Origin: HTCC5015 sp051747425
GTDB taxonomy: Bacteria; Pseudomonadota; Gammaproteobacteria; HTCC5015
Assembly (NCBI GenBank): GCA_051747425.1
Contig: JBNJGD010000018.1
Span: forward strand, 1-33,128
Direction: 5' to 3'
Length of the DNA: 33,128 nucleotides
In this document: positions 1 to 6,080 of the stretch, one piece after another
Position numbering within the stretch: position 1 is the stretch's first letter
Layout of the letters: every line of letters begins with the position of its first letter
Notes under the pieces: generated by a model
What the model saw: only the letters and a program-made list of their open reading frames with translations
The model's database searches: none
Told to the model about the DNA's origin: nothing
Program-made: the position numbers and the translations under genes

Positions 1-155
1 GGCAAAAAAACCTCAACAACAGGCCGGATATATGACCGCAATGACCCGTTTACCTGAACACCGAAACCACTTGCAAACCGGGTGGGTCCATATATGACCG
101 CTTTTCTCTGTGCTCTCGGTGTCCTCTGTGGCTATCACACCAGACCGTCAAGGGT
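1..155. other. Gene-free left edge with a short direct repeat and a dispersed repeat copy
   Basis: No coding region is supported here. The 12-mer ATATATGACCGC occurs at 28-39 and again at 90-101, and the second copy sits inside a near-palindrome (GGTCCATATATGACC). A copy of the dispersed CCACAGAGGACAC repeat lies at 106-133 in reverse orientation, just beyond the stop codon of the minus-strand GNAT/nitrilase gene. The stretch could be the margin of a mobile element that extends to the left, but no transposase is visible. Confidence 0.5.
106..133 (-). repeat. Dispersed repeat copy R1 (CCACAGAGGACAC family)
   Basis: Read on the minus strand this contains GCCACAGAGGACACCGAG followed by AGCACAGAG. 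It matches three other copies in the window (2461-2488, 2641-2670, 32970-32997). It lies about 22 bases beyond the stop of the neighbouring minus-strand gene. The repeat is purine-rich on one strand and is not a simple hairpin on its own. Confidence 0.7.
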
Positions 156-1685
156 TCACGCTTTCCACTTCAGATCGAAAAGGTCCGTGCGGCGGTCGCG
201 GAGGTTGGTTACGGAGCCCTCGCGGTGGAGGAGTTTGAGTTTTTCCAGGTCGAGGTCGGCGAACAGCAGCATCTCGGTGTTGGGCGTGGCCTCGGTCAGA
301 GTGGCGTCGTGGGGGAAGTAGAAATCGCTGGGCGAGAACACCGCCGACTGGGCGTACTGGATATCGACATTGTCCACCCGGGGCAGGTTGCCCACGCTGC
401 CGGCGATGGCCACATAGCACTCGTTTTCAATCGCCCGGGCCTGGGCACAGTGGCGGACGCGCAGGTAGCCGTTTTTGGTGTCGGTCCAGAAGGGCACGAA
501 GAGAATTTCCATGCCCTGCTCGGCCAGAAGGCGGCCGAGTTCCGGGAACTCCACATCGTAGCAGGTCAGGATGCCAACTTTGCCGGCATCGGTGTCGAAC
601 ACGCGCAGGTCGTCGCCGCCCTGGATCACCCAGTCCTTGCGCTCGTGGGGGGTGATGTGGATTTTGTACTGGCTCTCCATGGAGCCGTCGCGGCGGTAGA
701 GGTCGGCCACATTATAGACGGAGTCTTCTTCCACCAGGGGCATGGAGCCGCCGACGATGTTGATGTTGTAACTGACCGCCATTTCGCTGAGGGCGCGGCG
801 GATCTCGTCGGTGAATTCGGCCAGGTGGCGCACCGACTCCATGGAGTTGAGTTCGGGCTTGAGGCCCATCAGCGGGGCGCTGAAAAACTCCGGCAACACG
901 GCAAAGTCGGCCTGGTAACCGGACAGGGCATCGACGAAAAACTCCACCTGGTTAAGCAGGTCATCCACCGAGGTGGCGGCGCGCATGCGGCGTTGGACCA
1001 GACCCAGGCGGACGATGGAGCGGCGCGGAAACTGGGGCTCCTCGGCCTCGGGGTCGTAGAGGATGTTGTCCCACTCCAGCAGGGTGGCGTAGCCCCGTGA
1101 ACTTTCGTCCTCGGGCATGTAGCGATTCATCAGGCGTTTGACATCAAAGCCGTTGGCCAGCTGAAAGGACAAAATGGGATCGTGGAGCACCCTCTGCTCC
1201 ACCTGTTCGATGTACTCGGTGATCGGCAGGGCGTCGGCGTGTTGGTGGTAGCCGGGCAGGCGACCGCCGGCGAGGATGGCGCGCAGGTTCTCCTCGCGGC
1301 ACAGCTCCTTGCGGGCCTCGTACAAACGCCGGCCCAGGCGGTAGCCGCGGTACTCGGGATCGACAAAGACATCCAGGCCGTAGAGGGCGTCGCCGTCCTC
1401 GCTGTGGGCGTGGACCTTGTCGTCGGTGATCAGTTGGTCGTAGCGGTGGGGGTTGGAAAAGCGGTTATAGTCCACCTTGATGGTCAGTGCCACGGCCACC
1501 AGGCGGCCGTTGTCTTCAATGCACAGCTGGCCTTCGGGGAACTCGCGCATCAGCTGGCGCAGGATGGCCTCCGGCCAGGCGCCGCCGATGTCGTGGTAGA
1601 CCACGTCCATCAGTCTGGCCAGCTGGGGGTAGTCGTCGCTGGTGAGCGTCCGGGAGTTGAGCAAGGTTTGGTCTTCCATCGTCAT
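156..1685 (-). CDS. GNAT acetyltransferase / carbon-nitrogen hydrolase fusion protein
   Basis: This 509-residue protein joins two enzymatic folds. Residues about 10-205 form a GNAT N-acetyltransferase domain with the acetyl-CoA loop YRGYRLGRRLY. Residues about 222-500 form a nitrilase-superfamily amidohydrolase. Its catalytic triad is visible as E266 (VLPEFFS), K341 (YKIHITPHE) and C375 (ILTCYDVEFPE). Such GNAT-nitrilase fusions are a known family, but the substrate of this one is not evident. The reading frame stays open far upstream across the antisense of cobB. I chose the ATG at 1685 because recognisable GNAT sequence begins there and because it leaves a 50-base gap to the divergent sirtuin gene. 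A second ATG lies two codons later, and no strong ribosome binding site separates them. The protein is probably cytoplasmic, with no signal peptide. Confidence 0.88.
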   Translation of the reverse strand: MTMEDQTLLNSRTLTSDDYPQLARLMDVVYHDIGGAWPEAILRQLMREFPEGQLCIEDNGRLVAVALTIKVDYNRFSNPHRYDQLITDDKVHAHSEDGDALYGLDVFVDPEYRGYRLGRRLYEARKELCREENLRAILAGGRLPGYHQHADALPITEYIEQVEQRVLHDPILSFQLANGFDVKRLMNRYMPEDESSRGYATLLEWDNILYDPEAEEPQFPRRSIVRLGLVQRRMRAATSVDDLLNQVEFFVDALSGYQADFAVLPEFFSAPLMGLKPELNSMESVRHLAEFTDEIRRALSEMAVSYNINIVGGSMPLVEEDSVYNVADLYRRDGSMESQYKIHITPHERKDWVIQGGDDLRVFDTDAGKVGILTCYDVEFPELGRLLAEQGMEILFVPFWTDTKNGYLRVRHCAQARAIENECYVAIAGSVGNLPRVDNVDIQYAQSAVFSPSDFYFPHDATLTEATPNTEMLLFADLDLEKLKLLHREGSVTNLRDRRTDLFDLKWKA

Positions 1686-1735
1686 AGTCAGTGCCGCCGG
1701 CTGTTTGCGCCCAATGTTTGTGCTAGGTTTTTGCG

Positions 1736-2443
1736 ATGCGATATCAAAACATAGTGATTCTAACAGGCGCCGGCATCTCTGCTGAGTCGGGACTGAAGAC
1801 TTTTCGCGGCGAGGACGGGTTGTGGGAGAACCACCGCCTCGAGGAGGTCGCCACCCCCGAGGCCTTCGCCCGCGACCCCGATCTGGTCCAGCGCTTCTAC
1901 AACGCCCGCCGCGCCCAGCTGAACACGGTGGAGCCCAACCCGGCCCACCGCGCACTGGCCCGCCTGCAGCTTGAGCATCCGGGCAATGTGTTGCTGGTGA
2001 CCCAGAACATCGACGACCTGCACGAGCGCGGCGGCAGCCCCTCGGTGTTGCACATGCACGGCGAACTGAAGAAGGCCCGCTGCCAGAGCACGGGTCGGTC
2101 CGTGGCCATGGAAAGCGATTTATCGGCAGGCGCGCCCTGCTCCGTCTGCGGCGAAGCCGGTTGTCTGCGGCCCCATGTGGTCTGGTTCGGCGAGATACCC
2201 ATCGGCATGGACGCAATTGAAGTGGCCCTCAATCAGGCCGACCTCTTTATCAGCATCGGCACCTCGGGCAGCGTCTACCCCGCCGCCGGCTTTGTCCAAT
2301 TGGCCCGCCAGGTGGGCGCCCACACGGTGGAGCTCAACCTGGAGCCCTCCCAGGGCGTCGACCTGTTCCGCGAACACCGCCACGGCCCGGCGGGCGAAGT
2401 CGTGCCCGCCTACATCGACGAACTGCTGGCGGCTTCGGGATGA
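1736..2443 (+). CDS. cobB: NAD-dependent protein deacylase, class III sirtuin (CobB/SIRT5-like)
   Basis: This 235-residue sirtuin removes acyl groups from lysines, using NAD+ and releasing nicotinamide and O-acyl-ADP-ribose. The NAD motif GAGISAESG lies near the N terminus, TQNIDDLHERGG forms the ribose and nicotinamide pocket, and the catalytic His is H108 in HMHGEL. Y55 and R58 in FYNARR are the class III signature that binds malonyl or succinyl lysine, so desuccinylase activity is likely as well as deacetylase. Zinc-binding cysteines are seen in ARC and CSVCGEAGC. LRPHVVWFGE is typical of bacterial CobB. It is transcribed divergently from the GNAT/nitrilase gene across a 50-base gap, which suggests shared regulation. 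It is short and lacks the N-terminal extension of some E. coli CobB forms. Confidence 0.95.
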   Translation: MRYQNIVILTGAGISAESGLKTFRGEDGLWENHRLEEVATPEAFARDPDLVQRFYNARRAQLNTVEPNPAHRALARLQLEHPGNVLLVTQNIDDLHERGGSPSVLHMHGELKKARCQSTGRSVAMESDLSAGAPCSVCGEAGCLRPHVVWFGEIPIGMDAIEVALNQADLFISIGTSGSVYPAAGFVQLARQVGAHTVELNLEPSQGVDLFREHRHGPAGEVVPAYIDELLAASG

Positions 2444-2460
2444 TTGGAAAAAATATGGCG

Positions 2461-2672
2461 GCCACAGAGGACACCGAGCACACAGAGGGTTTCTTGTCAT
2501 TCCGGAAAGCGCATAGCGCTTACCCGGAATCTCTTGTGAGCGTGTGGCAGGGCGGGCGTCGCGCCAGCGACTCCCGTCGTAAGGTGGCCGGGCCAATGGC
2601 GGAAGATGGCTTCGCCACATCCGCCCTACCTTTTTAGATAACTCTGTGAGCTCTGTGTCCTCTGTGGCTAAC
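2461..2672. repeat. Repeat mosaic bounded by inverted copies of the CCACAGAGG repeat
   Basis: The region between cobB and the aldo/keto reductase is built of repeats. A forward copy of the dispersed repeat lies at 2461-2488 and an inverted copy at 2641-2670, so they act like terminal inverted repeats of about 28 bases. Inside is an imperfect palindrome at 2499-2530 (arms ATTCCGG and CCGGAAT, with GCGC inner arms). A GC-rich hairpin lies at 2598-2625 (arms GGCGGAAGATGGC and GCCACATCCGCC around a TTC loop). The latter resembles the GGCGGA...TCCGCC repeats common in proteobacterial intergenic regions. There is no credible gene. The aldo/keto reductase stop codon lies immediately at the right border (2672-2674). 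The hairpins may also terminate the two converging transcripts. Confidence 0.7.
2598..2625. repeat. GC-rich palindrome, possible bidirectional transcript end
   Basis: The arms GGCGGAAGATGGC and GCCACATCCGCC pair around TTC with a few mismatches. The plus strand continues with CTACCTTTTTAG, giving a short T-run for cobB transcripts. The position between two convergent genes fits a terminator role, but the sequence also looks like a dispersed REP-type repeat. Confidence 0.45.
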
Positions 2673-3706
2673 TAAGGACAGGGATTGGACCAGCGTTTGT
2701 GGATGGCTTCGATGCCCTCGAGGACTTCCTCGCTGAGGTTCAGGTCGACGCTGTCGATGTTGCTCTCGAGCTGTTCCATGGTGGTGGCGCCGATCAGGTT
2801 GCTGGTGGTGAAGGGCCGCGAGTTGACGAAGGCCAGGGCCATTTGGGTGGGCGACAGGCCGTGCTCCCGGGCCAGCTCGACGTAGGCCCGGGTGGCCTCG
2901 ATGCCGCTCTCGGTGAAGTAGCGGGCAAAGCGCGTCCAGCGGGTCATGCGCGCGCCCTCGGGGCGCTGGCCGTCGAGGTATTTGCCGCTGAGGGCGCCGA
3001 AGCCCAGGGGCGAGTAGGCCAGCAGGCCGACCTGGTCGCGGTGGGCAAATTCCGCCAGGCCCACCTCGTAGCTGCGATTGACCAGGTTGTAGGGGTTTTG
3101 CACGCTCACCACCCTGGGCAGATCGAGCTGCTCGGCCAGGTGCAGACACCGGGCCAGGCCCCAGGGGGTTTCGTTGGAGAGGCCGATGTGGCGGATCTTG
3201 CCCGCCTCGACCAGCGACTTCAGGGCTTTCAGGGATTCTTCCAGCGGCGTTTCATCCGCTTCCGACGGTTTGTAACCGAGTTTGCCAAAAAAGTTGGTGT
3301 TGCGATCCGGCCAGTGCAGTTGGTAGAGGTCGATGTAGTCGGTTTGCAGGCGCTTGAGGGAATCCTCCACGGCCCGCTCGAGGTGGTCGGCGGTCAGGCG
3401 TGGGCCGCCGCGGATGTGCTTCATAAAGTCGCCGGGACCGCTGGCTTTGCTGGCAATGATCACATCGTCGCGCCGACCGCGCTTTTCAAGCCAGGTGCCG
3501 ATGATGGCCTCGGTGCGACCCTGGGTCTCGGCCACCGGCGGCACCGGGTACATCTCGGCGGTGTCGATAAAGTTGATGCCGCGCTCTACCGCATAATCGA
3601 GTTGTTGATGCCCCTCCGCCTCGCTGTTCTGCTCGCCGAAAGTCATGGTGCCCAGCCCGATCAGGCTGACTTCAAGATCGCTGTTACCCAGTGGTCGGTA
3701 TTGCAT
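2672..3706 (-). CDS. tas: NADP(H)-dependent aldo/keto reductase, Tas family
   Basis: This 344-residue cytoplasmic TIM-barrel oxidoreductase reduces carbonyl compounds with NADPH. The length matches E. coli Tas (about 346). The catalytic tetrad is visible: D48 and Y53 in FIDTAEMY, K87 in IIASKASG and H131 in YQLHWPD. The C-terminal SNLIGATTMEQLESNI stretch is the cofactor-phosphate binding region. The start ATG at 3704-3706 opens directly with the family sequence MQYRPLGNSDLEVS. The gene stands alone, and its stop codon abuts the dispersed repeat at 2641-2670. The physiological substrate is unknown. Tas in E. coli was named for suppressing a tyrosine auxotrophy, and that does not define its role here. 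Confidence 0.9.
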   Translation of the reverse strand: MQYRPLGNSDLEVSLIGLGTMTFGEQNSEAEGHQQLDYAVERGINFIDTAEMYPVPPVAETQGRTEAIIGTWLEKRGRRDDVIIASKASGPGDFMKHIRGGPRLTADHLERAVEDSLKRLQTDYIDLYQLHWPDRNTNFFGKLGYKPSEADETPLEESLKALKSLVEAGKIRHIGLSNETPWGLARCLHLAEQLDLPRVVSVQNPYNLVNRSYEVGLAEFAHRDQVGLLAYSPLGFGALSGKYLDGQRPEGARMTRWTRFARYFTESGIEATRAYVELAREHGLSPTQMALAFVNSRPFTTSNLIGATTMEQLESNIDSVDLNLSEEVLEGIEAIHKRWSNPCP

Positions 3707-3959
3707 GGCGTCTCCTCGGTGCGGCGGTCAATCAAAACCAATACTCTGATTGGCCTCTTGGGTGTGGTCAAGGCGGCAGCTGCTCTCCTGGAGTGCGGCA
3801 ACAATAAAATACAAAAAATTGCTCACATTGCAATCACGATCCCCCTTTTATCTTGTCACCCGTCTGAACACATGGAGAAGTTCCGAGGGGCGTCCCGCAG
3901 GGTGCATTCCCCCGTCAGACAGGCGATTTTATAACTGACAAAAAATTTGAGGAAACGGC
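3707..3959. other. Intergenic region upstream of the roadblock/BLUF operon
   Basis: These 253 bases separate the divergent aldo/keto reductase and the roadblock operon and must hold both promoters. I see a short inverted repeat CCAAT-N6-ATTGG at 3738-3753 that could be an operator, and an A+T-rich patch around 3800-3850. No -35/-10 pair is convincing enough to call. The ribosome binding site of the first operon gene is GAGGAAAC at about 3950-3957. Confidence 0.4.
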
Positions 3960-4316
3960 ATGAATGTAAATGACTCACTGGACCAATTGATGGAGATAGC
4001 CGGCGCCATGGGGACCTGTATTGTCGACTACGAGTCGGGAATGGTGTTGGGCCACAAGGGCGGTGGCGTCGATCTTGAACTGGCTGCAGCCGGCAATTCC
4101 GAAGTGGTGAAAGCCAAGATGAAGACCATGAAATCCCTGGGTATCGAGGGTGGCATCCAGGACATTCTGATTACTCTCGAAACACAGTTTCACATCATTA
4201 CTCCCGCCAGGAATCACAAGGGACTGTTTATCTACCTGGTGCTGGACAAGGGTGCCTCCAATCTGGCGCTGGCTCGCCGCAAGGTGGCCGACATCGAGGA
4301 CAGTCTGACGCTGTAA
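3960..4316 (+). CDS. Roadblock/LC7 domain protein (first of operon)
   Basis: This is a 118-residue cytoplasmic protein made of one roadblock/LC7 fold, the type of regulator that binds small Ras-like GTPases (MglB, CvnB and relatives). The characteristic pattern is present: an N-terminal helix DSLDQLMEIAGAMG, then the strand CIVDYESGMVLG, the helix beginning LAAAGNSEVVKAKMKT, the strand DILITLETQFHII, and the terminal helix NLALARRKVADIEDSL. It heads a four-gene operon with a BLUF protein, a COG2229-type GTPase and a second roadblock protein. It is separated from the BLUF gene by 74 bases that hold a strong palindrome. By analogy with MglB it may act as a GTPase-activating or scaffold partner. 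That role is inferred, and the sequence alone does not show which GTPase it binds. Confidence 0.85.
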   Translation: MNVNDSLDQLMEIAGAMGTCIVDYESGMVLGHKGGGVDLELAAAGNSEVVKAKMKTMKSLGIEGGIQDILITLETQFHIITPARNHKGLFIYLVLDKGASNLALARRKVADIEDSLTL

Positions 4317-4331
4317 CGGCGTTATCCGAAA

Positions 4332-4362
4332 CGCTCACGGCTCTCAATGAGTGCTGTGAGTG
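4332..4362. promoter_or_regulatory. 31-base imperfect palindrome between the roadblock and BLUF genes
   Basis: The arms CGCTCACGGCTCTCA and TGAGTGCTGTGAGTG meet at a single central base. Only three of fifteen arm positions are imperfect, and two of those are G-U pairs in RNA. No T-run follows, so it is not an ordinary terminator. It lies 29 bases before the BLUF start codon and just ahead of its ribosome binding site (AGAGG). It could be a protein operator, an RNA stem that tunes expression between gene 1 and gene 2, or a processing site. Confidence 0.6.
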
Positions 4363-4390
4363 TTGGTGGACTGTTATCGAAGAGGTCAAT

Positions 4391-5134
4391 ATGAATAAAA
4401 CCATTATGTATTTAAGCCGCTCGACAGAGGATACCCCCTCCGGCGGGCTGCCCCCCGGTATGGCGTCGGTGATCGTAAAAAGCCGCGCCAACAACAGAGC
4501 AGCAGAGATCTCGGCTTTTCTCTGTTTTCACCAGGGTGACTTTCTTCAGATTCTGGAAGGAGAGGCCGGCGTCGTTGACGCACTGTACCGGGTCATTTGT
4601 GACGACTGGCGCCACGACAGCGTTGTGACACTGCTCGACAAGCCGGTGGATCAAACTTTTTTTACCGGACAGCATTTCAAGCTGACATCGGTGTACCAGG
4701 AAGCTCCGGAGCTGGCCAAGTACATCAATGCGCACCTGGCGAGTGATTATCACCACGGTACCAGCATTGAAAACATCTTTGCCGATTTGCAGCAGAATCG
4801 GGGCAAGTCGGCGGACTCGAAAGCGGTTGCGGAGAACAGCGCTTTTGCCGGCAAGGCCGTACGCCTGAAAAGCTGGCCACGCTTTGACCTGATGAAGCCC
4901 ACGCGGGAAACACTGGAACTGTGCGCCCGCATTGCCAAGTCCCCCATCGCCCACGGGAAACTGTGTTCGGAAAATCCCTATCGCAACCGGTCCGAACTGG
5001 ACGGTGCACTTTTCAGGCTGAAGGAGATGGGCTTGTTGGAGTTGACGGATGCAGTCGATTCGTCCGGCGGCGAGGACGCCAGGGGCGGCTTTTTCCAGAG
5101 CATGAAAAACTTTATCAACAGGGTGGCGGCATGA
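4391..5134 (+). CDS. BLUF-domain flavin photoreceptor-like protein with C-terminal winged-helix-like region
   Basis: This protein has 247 residues. Residues about 4-100 match the BLUF (blue light using FAD) fold. The key residues are Y7 in IMYLSR, N34/N35 in SRANNRAAEIS, Q53 in FLQILEG, and DDWRH at 71-75. Y7 and Q53 are the hydrogen-bonding pair that reports flavin excitation. The usual C-terminal Trp (RxF..W.M) is not seen; the equivalent stretch reads QTFFTGQHFKL. Residues about 160-220 (FDLMKPTRETLELCARIA and RSELDGALFRLKEMGLLEL) look like a winged-helix unit. It is not a known output enzyme: there is no EAL, GGDEF or cyclase domain. The stop overlaps the next gene's start (ATGA), so it is translationally coupled to the GTPase. 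The output is most likely protein-protein or DNA contact. Flavin binding is predicted only. Confidence 0.85.
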   Translation: MNKTIMYLSRSTEDTPSGGLPPGMASVIVKSRANNRAAEISAFLCFHQGDFLQILEGEAGVVDALYRVICDDWRHDSVVTLLDKPVDQTFFTGQHFKLTSVYQEAPELAKYINAHLASDYHHGTSIENIFADLQQNRGKSADSKAVAENSAFAGKAVRLKSWPRFDLMKPTRETLELCARIAKSPIAHGKLCSENPYRNRSELDGALFRLKEMGLLELTDAVDSSGGEDARGGFFQSMKNFINRVAA

Positions 5135-5682
5135 CGACCGAGGTGAATGGCAACTATCGCAAGCTGGCGGTCATTGGCCAGCTGGGTTGTGGCAAAACCG
5201 AACTGGTGAACACGCTGAGTGAGATTTCACCCTTTAATACGGATGTTGAAAGCTCTGTGAACATCGGCAAGGAAATGACCACGGTCGGTATCGACTACGG
5301 GCGAGTGGCCGTGGGTGAGAAGGTGGCTTTGGGCGTTTACGGCGTCCCCGGCCAGAAGCGTTATTCCTTTATCTGGGAAATGGTCAAGGAGGGGCTTTGG
5401 GCCGTGGTGGTGCTGGTTCGTTACCAGGACGACCCGGACTACCAAAACTTCAACGAGTGGCTGGACTTTTTCCAGGTCAGGGAAAGAGAGACGCCCTGTA
5501 TTGTCGGCATTTCCCATAGCGAAGGGGTCGAGCAGGAAGGCCTGGTGGAAATGATGGAAACTCTGCAGACCAAGCTGGCAGAGCAGGGCATTATGGCGCC
5601 AGTACTCCCGGTGGACAATCGCGACAGGGAACAGGCACTGACTTTATTGAATACCTTGAATGCGATGGCGGTGACGGCATGA
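5131..5682 (+). CDS. Small Ras-like GTPase of the COG2229/CvnD-MglA type
   Basis: This is a 183-residue cytoplasmic G protein. The P-loop is G16QLGCGKT23. Switch I probably includes T50-T51 in EMTTVGIDYG. The G3 region reads VYGVPGQKRY (69-78), where the Asp of canonical DxxG is replaced by Gly71. That change is typical of bacterial COG2229 GTPases, which have a GxPGQ motif. The G4 motif (N/TKxD) is not intact; the equivalent segment is IVGISHSEG (124-132), so guanine specificity must be achieved differently or is relaxed. The start ATG overlaps the BLUF stop and the stop overlaps the next roadblock start, both as ATGA. The switch is therefore made together with its probable sensor and regulator. 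The downstream effector is not in the window. Confidence 0.88.
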   Translation: MTTEVNGNYRKLAVIGQLGCGKTELVNTLSEISPFNTDVESSVNIGKEMTTVGIDYGRVAVGEKVALGVYGVPGQKRYSFIWEMVKEGLWAVVVLVRYQDDPDYQNFNEWLDFFQVRERETPCIVGISHSEGVEQEGLVEMMETLQTKLAEQGIMAPVLPVDNRDREQALTLLNTLNAMAVTA

Positions 5683-6080
5683 GTGAACAAACACATTTTC
5701 CCACTGAAAAAGTCGGCGAGCTTTTCAAGACCGAGTTTCAGAGCAAGCATGGCCTGATGCTGATCAACCTCTCTACCGTGGACGGCTTTTTGATCAAACA
5801 GGTTAACCAGACCGGTCAGGGCGCCGAGGGCGACAAAATCGCCGCGATATCCAGCTCGATTTGTTCGATGAGTCAGTCGGCCTCGAGAGAGTTGTTCGGC
5901 TCGGACAGCGGCATCACCAACATCGAATCGGAGGATGGCAAAATCATCTTCCAGCATGTCAGTCTGGGCCAAAAGGAGGGTGTGATTACGCTCTGCTGCA
6001 ATAAGGATGTGTCGCTGGCCGAGGGTCGCTTTGCCGCCAGGCGACTCAAAGACGGTATAGAGGCCATGCTCCTTCAGTAG
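5679..6080 (+). CDS. Roadblock/LC7 domain protein (last of operon)
   Basis: This is a 133-residue roadblock protein, more MglB/CvnB-like than the first one. Strand LMLINLSTVDGFLIKQV carries the typical (V/A)DGxxI motif. The helix KIAAISSSICSMSQSASREL follows, then strands around GKIIFQHVSLG and GVITLCCNKD, and a final helix ARRLKDGIEAML. It overlaps the GTPase by ATGA, which fits production of a GTPase and its binding partner in a fixed ratio. In known GTPase/roadblock pairs the roadblock dimer accelerates GTP hydrolysis or acts as exchange factor, and either is possible here. Its end overlaps the convergent SLC13 gene by 7 bases. It has a Cys pair (CC in LCCNKD) of unknown significance. Confidence 0.85.
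   Translation: MSEQTHFPTEKVGELFKTEFQSKHGLMLINLSTVDGFLIKQVNQTGQGAEGDKIAAISSSICSMSQSASRELFGSDSGITNIESEDGKIIFQHVSLGQKEGVITLCCNKDVSLAEGRFAARRLKDGIEAMLLQ

Noticed and set aside
225..1100. Plus-strand open frame opposite the nitrilase domain
   Set aside because: Composition rich in Val, Gly, His and Gln is typical of an antisense frame in GC-rich DNA; the minus strand has an intact catalytic triad.
1686..2216. Upstream extension of the GNAT/nitrilase reading frame by about 177 codons
   Set aside because: It runs antisense through cobB, is rich in Arg, Pro and Gly without a fold, and conserved GNAT sequence starts only at 1685.
2440..2637. Short plus-strand open frame after cobB
   Set aside because: It lies wholly within the repeat mosaic and has no ribosome binding site or recognisable product.
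2699..3934. Plus-strand open frame opposite the aldo/keto reductase
   Set aside because: Antisense shadow; no recognisable fold, and the reductase tetrad is intact on the other strand.
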